In this document: piece after piece, positions 47,619-58,700 of the stretch
How the letters are laid out: each line of letters opens with the position of its first letter
How positions within the stretch are numbered: position 1 is the first letter of the stretch
From: Kalmusia sp. IMI 367209
Taxonomy: Eukaryota; Ascomycota; Dothideomycetes; Pleosporales; Didymosphaeriaceae
Length of the DNA: 64,000 nucleotides
Assembly: GCA_027946365.1 (NCBI GenBank)
Contig: JAPEUQ010000002.1
Location: forward strand, 1,736,001-1,800,000
Reading direction: 5' to 3'
Translations under genes and position numbers: made by a program
Notes under the pieces: model-generated
What the model was told of the DNA's origin: nothing
Seen by the model: only the letters and a program-made list of their open reading frames with translations
Database searches by the model: none

Positions 47619-48629
47619 ATACTGAGGCCAAATCAAGCATTGACTTCACAAAATGGCTGATTTTGATGTCAATACCAAAGTCTCATTTTACATGGCTTTA
47701 AGAATTATTTAAGTCAATACAAAAATACCAACTGATGCTGTGTGATTGTTCAGGAAGATGTAGATGCGAATTTGCACTTTGAGCCTACCTAAATTTGCTA
47801 TCGCTCAAAGGAAGACCGTTGAGATTGTAACAATGCCTAATTATAGAGTGAGATAGTAGCCACAGGCAAAGAAACATCCTCTAGTCTAATATTATATGCC
47901 CACATGATAATCAAGATGCCACCCTGCCCTTCAAATCAGCCTTATATTTGTGGCTAAGCATGCTTACATTCTTTATCACGAGTAATCTGAACGCTAATCG
48001 TGTTTTCAGTAGGTCACCTAACGTATCGCATAACCCCAAGTTTGGTGACATGATGTGTAGTGGGTGGTCCTGCCTGAATAGATACCTCAGTCAATTGTTT
48101 CTGGATGATCTAGATAGTTGGTGTGAGCGGGATTAAGGTGTCGCATGTTGGCAAGAGATTGGATAGTGTTGAAGAGATGATAAAGGCAAATGAGAGAATC
48201 AAGACGTTGTCGAAATCAGTATGTTGGAGGCTCATAGACTATGAAGATCGCAATTGTGGCGAATTTTAGAATCTTTAGCTGATTGAATGCGACCTTGCGC
48301 TCCCGTGTCTGCCTGATTTACCGGCAGAGACGGAAGTATACTTAGTATCTGGATCAGTACCACTCTCCTTATACCTATCTGCAAAAGTTTTTCTCTGGAA
48401 CTTAGTGTTGATCTAGGGCATGCGATGATGGTTGCCTGCTTATAGAGGATTTATATTCAAAATTGAAGTCAAAGACACCTTGATACAGAAGGCGGTATAT
48501 GAGAAGACAATCCGTAAGCCTAAGGCCATCGTGCGTCGAACCGAAAATGCTTGAGAGCGATAGCGACCAGCGCACCTTAGGGCATTGCACATGTAGGTAG
48601 GCACGTATGTTTTCTTGGTCACCCATCGC
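47619..48629. other. convergent intergenic region
   Basis: About 1 kb, AT-rich. Short frames (47948-48136 plus, 48402-48626 minus) are unsupported. It separates the 3' ends of GH79 and the rhodopsin-domain gene. Confidence 0.45.
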
Positions 48630-49869
48630 TCAGAACATCGCCACCTCCTGTTGTTCAACTCCTATTTCACTCTCTTTATCACCGCGACTTGCGACCCGAC
48701 GTTCTTTGAGACTGACCGGTTCGTCATTGGTCAAGAGTGGGTACGTACTACTCCGGTAATCCTTGATCGAGACCCAACAAGTATGGATAAAGGCCCGACA
48801 TGCCTTGATAAAGGGTTTCAATCCGACCATAGAAGTACATATAACGCCAACATTGAGCTCAGCTGTAGAAAATAGGGCGGCGGCCGCTTGATAGTAGGTA
48901 ACGTCGATTTCGCCGACGTATTTATAGACGTAGATAATGCGGACGATGGATATAACGATCACGCTAAGTACATTGTGAGCTTTTGAGATGTATTCATAAT
49001 GTTAATGGCAACTGACCCTGATCCAACGGAAAAGATGATGCCGATAAGAATTTTTTGTTTCAGATCAATTTGTAGCCTGAGAAGTATGCGAATGGGCATA
49101 GCAATGATACAGACATCCGTTATGATATTTACTGTGCAAAATCAGCCAGAAGGCCACCTTTGTGCCGTCAAGGTACATACATATAGCCAACACCAAATTA
49201 GCATCCTTCAAGCAGGTAGGGTCGCTATGCTTAAGTAGGTTGCAAGGCCCAACAATAGTAACTGTGATCCCAAGATTATATCCGAGAATAACAACAAAGA
49301 GCATGTAAACGCCTGCTCGACCCCACCTGTCGGGTAATATGCGATGGTACAGTGCGAGTAGTGACAATTTTGACAGCGCGGGCGTCCAGACGTACACGAT
49401 GCTAATGCCGGTAAGGATTTTCAGGTATTCTGCAAACTGTGCCGGTGTAATGTTCCACATATGTTCACCGAACCCGTACTGTAATGCTACAACTGGTCAG
49501 CACTTTATCTCTGATAGATTGTAAGCAAACCCACCGCTCATACATATTGCGATCCATGCGATGCATCCCAGCCAGCCCAGGAAAACCAGCATATCATCCC
49601 ACCCCAGATTTTTTGTCAAAGACACGCGTGTATACAACCTTAAGAACACGAAAATAGTTGAAATCGCTGTCAGCGTCGTATACGCTACGATGCTCCTAAA
49701 GACAGCGTGGCAAAGTTAGCATGATCAGCTGCACACAGGAATTGAATCGAACAATCCCCATGTCGAATAGTCACCCTACAAGGGACATTACTTACTGCTT
49801 CTGCACTCTGGTTCTCTCACCACCAAAGTATGCCGTTACGCCTAGAGGTGGAGGCACAACACCCTGCAT
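48630..49869 (-). CDS. fungal rhodopsin-domain seven-helix membrane protein
   Basis: 329 residues, five exons (minus): 49869-49796, 49695-49535, 49486-49181, 49131-49017, 48963-48630; introns of 100, 48, 49 and 53 bases, in phase at all joins. It belongs to the large fungal family of integral membrane proteins with the rhodopsin-like domain (PTH11-related type without CFEM). Family landmarks in order: NLGWDDMLVFLGWLGCIAWI, HMWNITPAQFAEYLKIL, YVWTPALSKLSLLALYHRIL, ILNIITDVCIIAMPIRILL, IISIVRIIYVY and AELNVGVICTSMVGLKPFI. The short N-terminus faces outside, and the C-terminal tail (70 residues) is charged. Probably a sensor; ligand unknown. Divergently transcribed from the P450. Confidence 0.9.
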
Positions 49870-50100
49870 CGCGATAGTAGAGATTCTTCAAGTCGTAGTA
49901 TTCGTAGACAACTCTATCATGTTAGTAGAAACAAAGGCACGATGGGCTTCCTTTGAATATCATGGCACTCGAATATAGAGCACAAATAATACCGGAGGAA
50001 AGAAGAAAAACATGGCATCCTCACACAGTCACTGTACCAAAGTGCGCAAGAACTTTGTGATGCGGTCAACGGTAAGGCAGCCTACTGGCTGTTCGCGTAC

Positions 50101-50144
50101 ACAGTACTGTGCCACATGCAGTCGACAGTACTGTGCCGCATGCA
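50101..50144. repeat. two tandem copies of a 20-base motif with palindromic core
   Basis: ACAGTACTGTGCC then A or G then CATGCA, at 50101-50120 and 50125-50144, four bases apart. ACAGTACTGT is a perfect palindrome. A weaker third copy (GTGCCACATACA) lies near 50165. Likely protein-binding sites in the shared promoter. Confidence 0.8.
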
Positions 50145-50308
50145 ATTAATCAGGAGACTGCACCGTGCCACATACATTTAACCAGGTTCGGGAGCCTAGC
50201 GCATCCTCTCGACAGGGGCTTGACTTTATCAAGCAACGCAGATTCGATAAGAGAAGAGACATGTGAGGCAGCGACGTAGCGTTTTTCACACTACCTCGAT
50301 GGGGGAGC

Positions 50309-50346
50309 GCGGGAAACGCGTCCCGCAGCGCGGCCCGCAACGCGGG
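50309..50346. promoter_or_regulatory. GC-rich inverted repeats with MluI-box core
   Basis: GCGGGA (50309-50314) pairs with TCCCGC (50321-50326), and CCCGC (50334-50338) with GCGGG (50342-50346). The first loop runs into ACGCGT (50316-50321), the core of MBF-type sites. About 90 bases before the P450 start. Role inferred only. Confidence 0.5.
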
Positions 50347-50436
50347 TACATTTTACTCGCTACTAACGCGAGACTCTAGTAAGATCCCTGCACAGGTAAT
50401 ATAACTAGAATAAGGACAAGCGACAGGTAAGTCGCC

Positions 50437-52369
50437 ATGGGTTCCAATATGTATTTAGTGGTATCGTTTGGTGTCGCAATCTCCATCATGGATTCTCTCC
50501 CTGTATCGGTGTTTCTCCAGCCGCTGCTGTTGGCTTTGGCGCTGCACGAGTTTGTTTTGCGTCGTGTAGAAGTCGATCATCTCGTGCTACATGGCATTGC
50601 GATCTCCACAGCCGGGTTCTGGATTCTTGTCCACTGCATCGGATTCAGCAATGCATTCCTTCTATCGACCATATTTTGGGGTTCTCTTTCGATCTGGACA
50701 CTACTATATCGCGCATTTTGGCACCCACTAAATCGGTTTCCTGGGCCATTTTGGGCAAAGTTGTCGAAGTGGTGGATGTCGAAAACAACATGGAGTACCC
50801 AGTGGCATATGCATCACGTGCATCAGGCGCTACATGCCAAATATGGTGACTATATAAGAACAGGTATGCTCTCTCTGTGTATACAATAGGGACGCAGATC
50901 TATATCGGTGGTTTAATTGACAAGACGCTGACTTGTGGCAGGACCGCGAGAGATCTCGATATACGACCCAGCGGCGATAGGACCGATACTTGGACTTTCA
51001 TCAAGATCCCTCAAAGGCCCTTTTTATGATATTATGGAAGACACTCTTCACATGACCCGCAACCCATCATTCCATAAGCAGCGTCGCCGCATTTGGGACA
51101 ATGCGATGAAAATTTGTTCGTACTCTAATAATCCAGAAATCCCCTTCGTATCCTAAAAGTTCTCACTTGTCTAGCATTATCTCATTACGCCCCACGTATT
51201 GAAGAATTCACTGATCAGTTGGTCACGCGGCTGCACGAGGCAAATGGAGAGCCTGTGACGCTACTTAAGTACTGCGCTCACTACAGTTACGATGTCATGA
51301 GCGATTTGGCATTCGGGAAGCCGATGGGTTTTATTAAGGGCGAGCAGAGTGATGTGGCTGAGAATATCTTGAAAACATTGTCTGATGGCTTAGATGCTAT
51401 GGGTTTGATATATCATATGCCTTGGTGAGTAAACTAATGTGCCGTATCTTACGAATAGATTAGAGACATTGGAATGTTTGTCTTTCTAGAACAAAAGTTG
51501 ACGATTACTTCTAGGTTTATGAATGCAATTAGTATTCTCATATCGATTGCTGGACCTTTTAAAGAGTGGAGAGATTGGAGTGTGCTTAATATGAGCGAGC
51601 GCATGGCTGTGAGTCCCATCCCCTTTCCATTCTCTGTCAATCTCGAACTTACACCCCAAAGGTAAGCAAGAAAAAGGCCGATCTTGTAGAGCATCTAATC
51701 AACAACACGCCCAGAAGCTCCGCCGGCAACGAGCTTCTGTATGGGGAGTCACGCCTGATTATTAGCGCCGGCAGTGAAACAACCGCCACAGCCCTGACCT
51801 TTATATTTATGCAACTTGCCACACATCCCGCTATTATGCGTGCAGTCCGGCAAGAATATCACGAGAATGAGGCTGGATATCACTGCCAGCGACCCCTGCC
51901 CCTACTCGACGCTGTGATCCAGGAATCACTACGTTTGTGGCCATCGCTTTTCTTCCTGGGCCAGCGCGTAACCCCACCCAACGGCTTGCAGATAGGCTCT
52001 AAGTTCATCCCTGGTAATACGGTTGTTCAGATACAACCTTTTGTGATTAACCGGGATCCCCGCAACTTTTCGTCTCCGGATGAGTTCATACCTGAGCGGT
52101 GGACAACACGCCCTGAGCTAGTGCTCAATAAGGACGCGTTTATTCCTTTTAGCACAGGGCCGTATGATTGCGTTGGTAAAAGGCTGGCATATATGGAGAT
52201 GAGGAGCGTAATTGCGAAAGTGGTGGATGGGTTTAATGTGTGTCTTCCCAACGGGTTCAAGAAGGAGGCATATTGGGGAGAGGTCAGGGATCATATTACT
52301 GCAGCGCCGCCGCCGAACCAGGAAGTCATATTCTGTAAGATAGGTACCACGGGTCTTACCCACCCCTAG
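50437..52369 (+). CDS. cytochrome P450 monooxygenase
   Basis: 550 residues, five exons: 50437-50863, 50942-51115, 51175-51424, 51515-51608, 51662-52369; introns 78, 59, 90 and 53 bases. The N-terminus has three hydrophobic stretches (SVFLQPLLLALALHEFVL, then IAISTAGFWILVHCI, then IFWGSLSIWTLLY), more than the single anchor of most P450s, followed by the Pro-rich hinge HPLNRFPGPF. The I-helix motif is AGSETTA, the K-helix ExxR is ESLR, the PERF region is FIPERW, and the haem loop FSTGPYDCVGKRLA carries the Cys ligand. This multi-helix form is seen in fungal secondary-metabolism P450s of the tryprostatin-hydroxylase type, but no synthase gene lies nearby. ER membrane enzyme; substrate unknown. 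Confidence 0.92.
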
Positions 52370-53210
52370 CTTCCGCCTGATTTTTCACAAAACTACCATA
52401 TCGCTGCGGGTCTGATGAATGTGTGACGGTGATGACAAATGTCTTTCGACGCGACCGTTTCTTTCCAAAATAACTATTACACAAAGTGATTTGAACTGGA
52501 TTCTTAGGAGCAAGACGGTAGCCCACTGAAGTGAACGTTATCTAACGATTGTTCGTGAAGGTTCGAAGCGTTTTTCTTAGTTATAAGAGGTCTATCAGCA
52601 GTCTAGAGCGACTTACTTTCTGTACGAGCTTGCTTAGAAACTATCACCATTAATATAAAGATGAAGAGCTCTAGTCTAATTATCAAATTTTCGGCCTATA
52701 GGCTAATAATGATATAGAAAATTGTATTCCCGCACTATACACCATACATGAAAATTAGCAATATGTAAGGTGCGAATAGGAAGAGAAGTTATCATGATTG
52801 GATTCGCTTAGATTGATTAGATTGATTGATAAGATGAGATAAGCCTGAAACATCGTTGCAGCTCAAATTCTTATGCGTTACGCGCCGCGTAATTCGAATT
52901 TTAGCACACAAATGATTCATCTTGCTCTATTTTAACAATTGCTTTCGAATATGAATCCCTTAATTGTCTTCCATGTTGATTGAACCCTTCGTAGCTTCAT
53001 TAGAGTCCAACTGAGACCATAAGCACGAAATCACGACAATCACAGCCCGATACTCGTTGGCACTGGAAGGTCAAGCACAATACCTTTAACTACTCATTGA
53101 CAATATCCACAAGAAAGCTGACTGTGAACCGCTGAACTTGGTCTATACGTAGGTCTTGTTCCAAGATGGGGCTAAAAATGTGGAGGATGCGGAGGCGGTG
53201 CAAACACAAT
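52370..53210. other. intergenic, AT-rich
   Basis: About 840 bases with no gene supported. A small tandem of TTAGATTGA (52808-52825) followed by TTGATAAG is visible. Otherwise nothing. Confidence 0.45.
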
Positions 53211-53600
53211 CTAAGCCTGCGATAAAATTATACGCGAGCATTTGCTTACACAAGGAACCCCGTTTGGGAATGTGCCCAGACTTTTTGTCAGCGGCATTGC
53301 TCCCTCTTCTAAATTGTATTCGATCTGCGTTGGTTTGCAGGAATCCAGTGGCTGAACGAGACAACTTTTGCTGAGAAATTGAGGCGCGCCAGTATGAACA
53401 GCCTCAAGATACGCATTTTGCATGTCGAAAGGATCTGGTTGTACTTTCAGCTTCACGACTCCTTTGTATTTTGCTGACGAGGGATCGAAAACATCATCAA
53501 AAACAGCGAAGTAGTTAGTCTTGGTGGTCGCGAAGAAGTTGTATATAACAGAGGTTACGATCACTCCAAGCAGCGCATCAAGCAACTGCACATAATTCAC
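53211..53600 (-). CDS. doubtful small ORF
   Basis: 129 codons, intronless, starting 75 bases from the divergent 53676 gene. The N-terminal 80 residues read like a real protein (a hydrophobic start LLDALLGVIVTSVIYNFF, then FDDVFDPSSAKYKGVVKLKV), while the remainder is poor. It may be a truncated or spliced gene whose other exons I cannot identify. Not recognised. Confidence 0.3.
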   Translation of the reverse strand: MNYVQLLDALLGVIVTSVIYNFFATTKTNYFAVFDDVFDPSSAKYKGVVKLKVQPDPFDMQNAYLEAVHTGAPQFLSKSCLVQPLDSCKPTQIEYNLEEGAMPLTKSLGTFPNGVPCVSKCSRIILSQA

Positions 53601-53675
53601 TAGCTTTGAGCATAACCCGACTCAAGATATTAGCTACCTTCGGCCATTAACCAAGAGCTTATTGAGTGGGTAAAA

Positions 53676-55517
53676 ATGTATTACTTATCCTCGTTTTCTA
53701 CTTTCTTGCTGCTTGCTCTTCCCCTCGGGACCGCAAATGCAGCAGCACTATCTCTTCTTCCTCGGGACAATCTTGAGAGATATACCGCCAGAGTAGCCCT
53801 TCCTCAAGTGGAAACATCGAACTTTCTCGCCCCTACTCCATTCAAAAGGCGCACAGGAAGACGCGCAGCCATTACGGAAGACGACTACAAGCTAAAAACA
53901 GAAGAGACATGGTACTGGAACATAGAAGGTATACATCCCACTGACACTCCCATCACATCGCTAACCCTGTCAATAGGAAGCTCCACACCAATAGCAAAGG
54001 CTCAATGTAGTTTCACAACCAACAGCGGCGCACAACCCTGGAACGGCCGCACAGTCCCACTCGAGCGTTTGGAGGAAAACGTCGCAGATATCCAGTGCCG
54101 CGAAGATGAAGATACAATCGCCATAACCTGGCGCACCTCAGAGGCTTACAATCTTGCTAAAGAAAACTGGGAATGGGTCAACGCTGAAGAGGGTCGGTAC
54201 ATCGCCCTCGTCACAAACACACCCAAATGCCGAGGCTACCGCCAAGCATACAAAGTCTCACATCTGGATTGCGATTCTGCAGACGACAGTCTTACGATGA
54301 CTCTTGATGCCTCTCCAGTCGACTTCAACGACGCCTTCCCGAGCGTCAAGTTTTATCTCTCAACGCTCGGAGTCGGCCCTGCGCCAGCGCGTCGCCGCGA
54401 CCTCTCTAAACGCGCCGAATTCTCCATCCCCCTAGCCCAGGACTTCAGCGACACCGAGATCCTCAAGACAAACGTCTCCGACATCGACATCGCCCTCAAG
54501 TGCTCCGACTGTAAGACAACAGGCACGCTCGACATCAACGTCGAAGCCAACTTCGACGCGCTAAATGTCTTTTCCGCCGAGTCCCCCGTAGACGGCAGCA
54601 TCGAGATCATAGCAAACGACCTATCCGCGACAATCGGTCTTGATCTCGAGCTCAGCGCCGCCCTGACAGAGGCTTTCGACCAGTCTGTCACATTCCTCGA
54701 AATCCCACTCATCACCCCACCGCTCAGCATCCCGGGCGTCGCCAACATAGGCCCAACCCTAACCATCAACCTCGACGCCAAAATTGACGAAGTCACCGCC
54801 ACAGCCACCATCAGCGCGGGCTCCGTCACCATGAAGATCCCCCCGGGCGCCCGCGCAAAGGCAAACTTCCTCAACGACCAGGACGATACAAGCTCCGACT
54901 TCACACCCGAATTCAGCACCACGCCGCCTGCCCTCAGCGCAGGCATCTCCGCCACCGCAAACTTCGGGCCCAACATCATCCTCGGCGTCTCGGCGGAGAT
55001 CTTGAACCAGGGCATCGCAGGCGGCTTGGCGCTCGCAGCGCCGCAACTCGCGCTCAAGGCCGCCGTCGCGACAGACCAAACGTGCCCCGGTGTGGACCTG
55101 ACTGCTGATCTGACGGCGCAATTGAATGCGTTCGCGGGCATTGGTAACGTCAACGAGGTAGCGGCCGAGAACACCTTCGAGCTGGTGGGCACTTCGACGC
55201 AGATTTTCAGCAGTTGCGTTACCGTCTTTGATGCCATGCCCACTGGTGATGCTCCCGCGGTCTCAGCACTGCCAGCACCCGCAGATCCGCTGCCGACAAG
55301 CCCCGTTGGCGGCGTCGTAGGATCCGCGTTCAACGATGCTGGGTGTAAGATGGCGACGAACTCGGATTCTGCGCTTGCGCCGCAGCTATGTGGAAAGGAT
55401 GGCGGTAACGGTGCGTTCAGTGAGGTATGTCCTGGGGTTGAGAATCAGTGCTGTCAAAGTGGTATGGCCTGTGGTGTGGCTAGCATGAGTGGCGTGCAGG
55501 GCTTGTGCTGCACTTAG
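53676..55517 (+). CDS. large secreted protein of unknown function
   Basis: 613 residues, single exon. A signal peptide (MYYLSSFSTFLLLALPLGTA) is followed by a possible Kex2 site at FKRRTGRRA (residues 50-58), and there is another dibasic region, ARRRDLSKRAE, near 240. The N-terminal part (60-230) and the middle part (240-510) look like two beta-rich domains of the kind found together in uncharacterised fungal secreted proteins (possibly DUF7029/DUF7223; not verified). Near the end a cysteine motif, VENQCCQSGMACG then GLCCT, closes the protein. Third positions are strongly C-rich from 54300 to 55200, unlike the neighbouring genes, suggesting high expression. A secreted or cell-wall role is inferred. 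Confidence 0.85.
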   Translation: MYYLSSFSTFLLLALPLGTANAAALSLLPRDNLERYTARVALPQVETSNFLAPTPFKRRTGRRAAITEDDYKLKTEETWYWNIEGIHPTDTPITSLTLSIGSSTPIAKAQCSFTTNSGAQPWNGRTVPLERLEENVADIQCREDEDTIAITWRTSEAYNLAKENWEWVNAEEGRYIALVTNTPKCRGYRQAYKVSHLDCDSADDSLTMTLDASPVDFNDAFPSVKFYLSTLGVGPAPARRRDLSKRAEFSIPLAQDFSDTEILKTNVSDIDIALKCSDCKTTGTLDINVEANFDALNVFSAESPVDGSIEIIANDLSATIGLDLELSAALTEAFDQSVTFLEIPLITPPLSIPGVANIGPTLTINLDAKIDEVTATATISAGSVTMKIPPGARAKANFLNDQDDTSSDFTPEFSTTPPALSAGISATANFGPNIILGVSAEILNQGIAGGLALAAPQLALKAAVATDQTCPGVDLTADLTAQLNAFAGIGNVNEVAAENTFELVGTSTQIFSSCVTVFDAMPTGDAPAVSALPAPADPLPTSPVGGVVGSAFNDAGCKMATNSDSALAPQLCGKDGGNGAFSEVCPGVENQCCQSGMACGVASMSGVQGLCCT

Positions 55518-55763
55518 AAATTCCTTCGTCTATAGATTCATAATGTTAATTCTTCATACTTGCAAGCTAATTTCAAGTTGTTTGCAATGCCGTGACTTGA
55601 TTCGTTACATGTGCGATAGATATTAGTCTAGATGAATCGGAAAGCCTTGAACATGTCCACCTTGGGCCTAACCCTCCGTAAACTCTCTTGGTCCACACTG
55701 TGAAGTCATGCGTCCGTTGCGAAACTACGTTTGACGCATGAGGGAGCCTATCTTTCTCATCGA

Positions 55764-58700
55764 CTATTCATCCAAGATCTCCAGCTTCCACTGAGCTCGA
55801 TTTTTGGAGGCGTGTGTCCAAATATGACGCTCCAGCTCCTCCTGAAATCTGTCGTGCCATTAGCCTTTGTATATTGAGAGAACCACATGGGAACTTACTG
55901 AATCTCATCCCAATGATAGTTCAACGTGACCACTGTATTGATCGGATCGGAGAACTCAGGAGTGAGTAACAGGGAGTAAACAGTGTCGATAACGTCCTTG
56001 TTCGTCGTGTCGACGGTCCAATTGCGGTCGAATATGGAATGGCAGATCCGTCCGTGTCGATTAATGTTCGGGTGGTAGATAGGCGTGACGAAATGCCCCT
56101 TTGGTGGGAACATCGGATAATCCTTACCCATCTCGAGATAGAGCAGAAACGTACCATCTGCGTAAGTACCGCCTGGGGGACCTACAAGGAGCCGTTAGTA
56201 AACTCTACATATATTTTCAATTGAGGCCCTATTCTAGTGGCAGTTTACCTTGCATGACGATCTTCCACATAGCGAAGTTTGACTCGCAAATGTAGATGTC
56301 GTAATGGGGGTGATTCTTTGCTCCTGAATTTCGAATTTCGTTGCGTATGCGAGCCAGCCTCATGTTAGTGTCGAATCGAGAGGCAATTCTGAAACCGCCA
56401 TTTTCAAAGCGACCCAACTCTAAATAGGATTCAGACAACAACGGATGTTCTTTACGCTGTGGAAAGCTGTCACGATTTACTACGTCGACCTTAACCCGAG
56501 ATATTGCCTTTCCTAGGCGCTGTGTTGGGTTGTTGTAACCTCGTCCAAATTGAGGAAGAAGTATATTCGGGCGTTCGAGAATGGATAGAACGGGCTCTAG
56601 CTCACATATGGCAATCGCGTGTTCGAGTTGGTTAGGCTGGAACTTATAGCCACCGGTCAAGTAGGACACAGCGTGAAGGTGTTCCATGCTCGCTTGGCCC
56701 AAGCAGAATGAGTCCACAGTTATGCGTTCACGAACGAGGCTGGCTGCTACATCATGAACAGGCTGTTTGGATTTGGTATCTTCACCATCGGAGAGACATA
56801 TTATTCGTAGTTTCGCCTTGGGGTACTTCGTTGCATACTGAACCAGGCTATCACGAGCGAGAGACAGGGCGTCCCACAACGCGGTATCACCGGAAGCTCG
56901 GATGTTACTGAGCTGATGACGGAAGTTTTCCACAGCATGAGTAATATTCTGGGTCAAAGAGGCAGTAGTCCGGAAAGTCACCAAGCCCAAATGTGTTTGA
57001 TATCCGTATGCTAAAAGTCGATTAACGTATGCATCAAACATCTGCTTTAGAACATCCAAACGAGAGAGGACTTTGTAGTCTTTCATTTGTGGTGGACCGG
57101 CCAGTTTCACCTTGAAAACTAAAGGTCGAACTATGTCTCGATCTCGATTGACAAATGGCTGGACGCCTTCGTTCACTGCGTCATGAAAAGCCTCATTTGC
57201 AAGACATCCTTTGGCATGCTCACGAGTAAAAAAATGGGAAAGACGCTCCCAGTGGTCTTTGACACGTCCAAAGTACGAATCATCCCCATTGTAAATCATG
57301 TCGATCCATATAATGAAAGGGGATGTGACGTGCAACCAATGGTGAATGCTTGTATTGTATCGATAATACCGAAAGATAATCGATGCCAAGGTCTTTGAGG
57401 TTCGCTTAGGCTCCCAGTATGAGAATTTCGCATTCTGATGGTCACTCGTATACACTTTGACCAAACAAAGCTCCTCTTGGCCGCTGCTGGAAGACATACT
57501 CGATCCAGCTTCTACAGGGGTGACCACTATGGGAGTCATATCCGTTATGTAGGTGCTCGCAACCTCTTCAGATGGAATCAGTATGATGTTCTGATGTTGC
57601 AGAGAAATTGAGTTGTAGCGCCCTTTAGTTGCTCGAAAAGCTGTCTGGTACAAGTCTCGGATCGTCAGGCTTGATGGAATCGTTATGCTGATTGATCCTA
57701 AGGGCGATGTGAAAGAGACACTAAGGAACGAAGAGGACGAATATCCGTGCCAGCGATCCAAGATGCAATGTCCTGTTTTGAACGATAGTTTGGCCTCAAG
57801 TCGGTGCTCTCAAGCTCTAGATTCGTACATGGCGAGGTTTCATGCGATTGCAACCACCGCTCGATATTTTTCCTCTCATAAGTAAATCCGTCCACGGTTA
57901 ACACAGGGTCCTCCATCAAATCTGTAGAAATTGGGCAGAGGTAATCCATGGGTATCTCGAACTTAGAAGCGTCGGAGCGAGGGAGGACTGACGACTTAGG
58001 AATGCGTGGTACTTCGTCGCCAACCGTCCAAGTCATCACTTGGTCCAAAACACGGTTATCTGCTCGGTAAAGCAGGAAGGCTATCAATGCGTCTCGATAT
58101 TGAGACAGACGGATTGTTCGATTCTTGAGATTTGCGAGGTCTCGCTCAATGTTCTGCATGAAATGCCGGCGATGGTGGTTTGTTAAGCCGCGACGGATTT
58201 CTAATTCTTTTTCCTTCGAGTTGATATTCTGCTGTAGCAGCAAACGTAAGACTTCCAAAACCTCTGCAGCATTTTCGGACCGTTGAAACTCATTATATCC
58301 GCTCTGAGTGATAGCAAGCATATCGTCAAAGGATTCATGCTGCGACAGATATTCTCTAAGTTCATCCAATGCCGGCCGATCAAATTGCAGATCCTCAGTA
58401 TAGGACTCAGAGTTGAAGTCAGAGTGTTCGAAAACATCTGTCATGGCCGGAACAGTTGCATCTTCGTTTTCTTCGACATCGATGAAACCGCAACGACTGT
58501 CCATGCTAGAGCTAGCATCAACGCAAAGCATGATAACCTCGTCTGGATCCTTGATCTGTCGATTATGATCACCAAACGACTCGAACACTGATGTGCCATT
58601 TGCCGAATATCGCTCAAGAATGGGAATCATAAGCTGAGTGATGATAGAAACGTCGACAGATTCCTCTACTATAGCACTAGTAGGGCGAAACATGTTGATA

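Larger units (their letters stand above)
49870..50436. other. bidirectional promoter of rhodopsin-domain / P450 pair
   Basis: 567 bases between two divergent start codons. It contains a tandem repeat (50101-50144) and GC-rich inverted repeats (50309-50346), described separately. No other gene fits. Confidence 0.6.

Noticed and set aside
50101..50144. CRISPR-like array
   Set aside because: Only two copies with a four-base spacer in a eukaryotic promoter; it is a tandem regulatory-type repeat.
54353..55333. Minus-strand 326-codon ORF inside the secreted protein gene
   Set aside because: Antisense of a codon-biased gene, which often leaves long empty frames; no motif or signal peptide.
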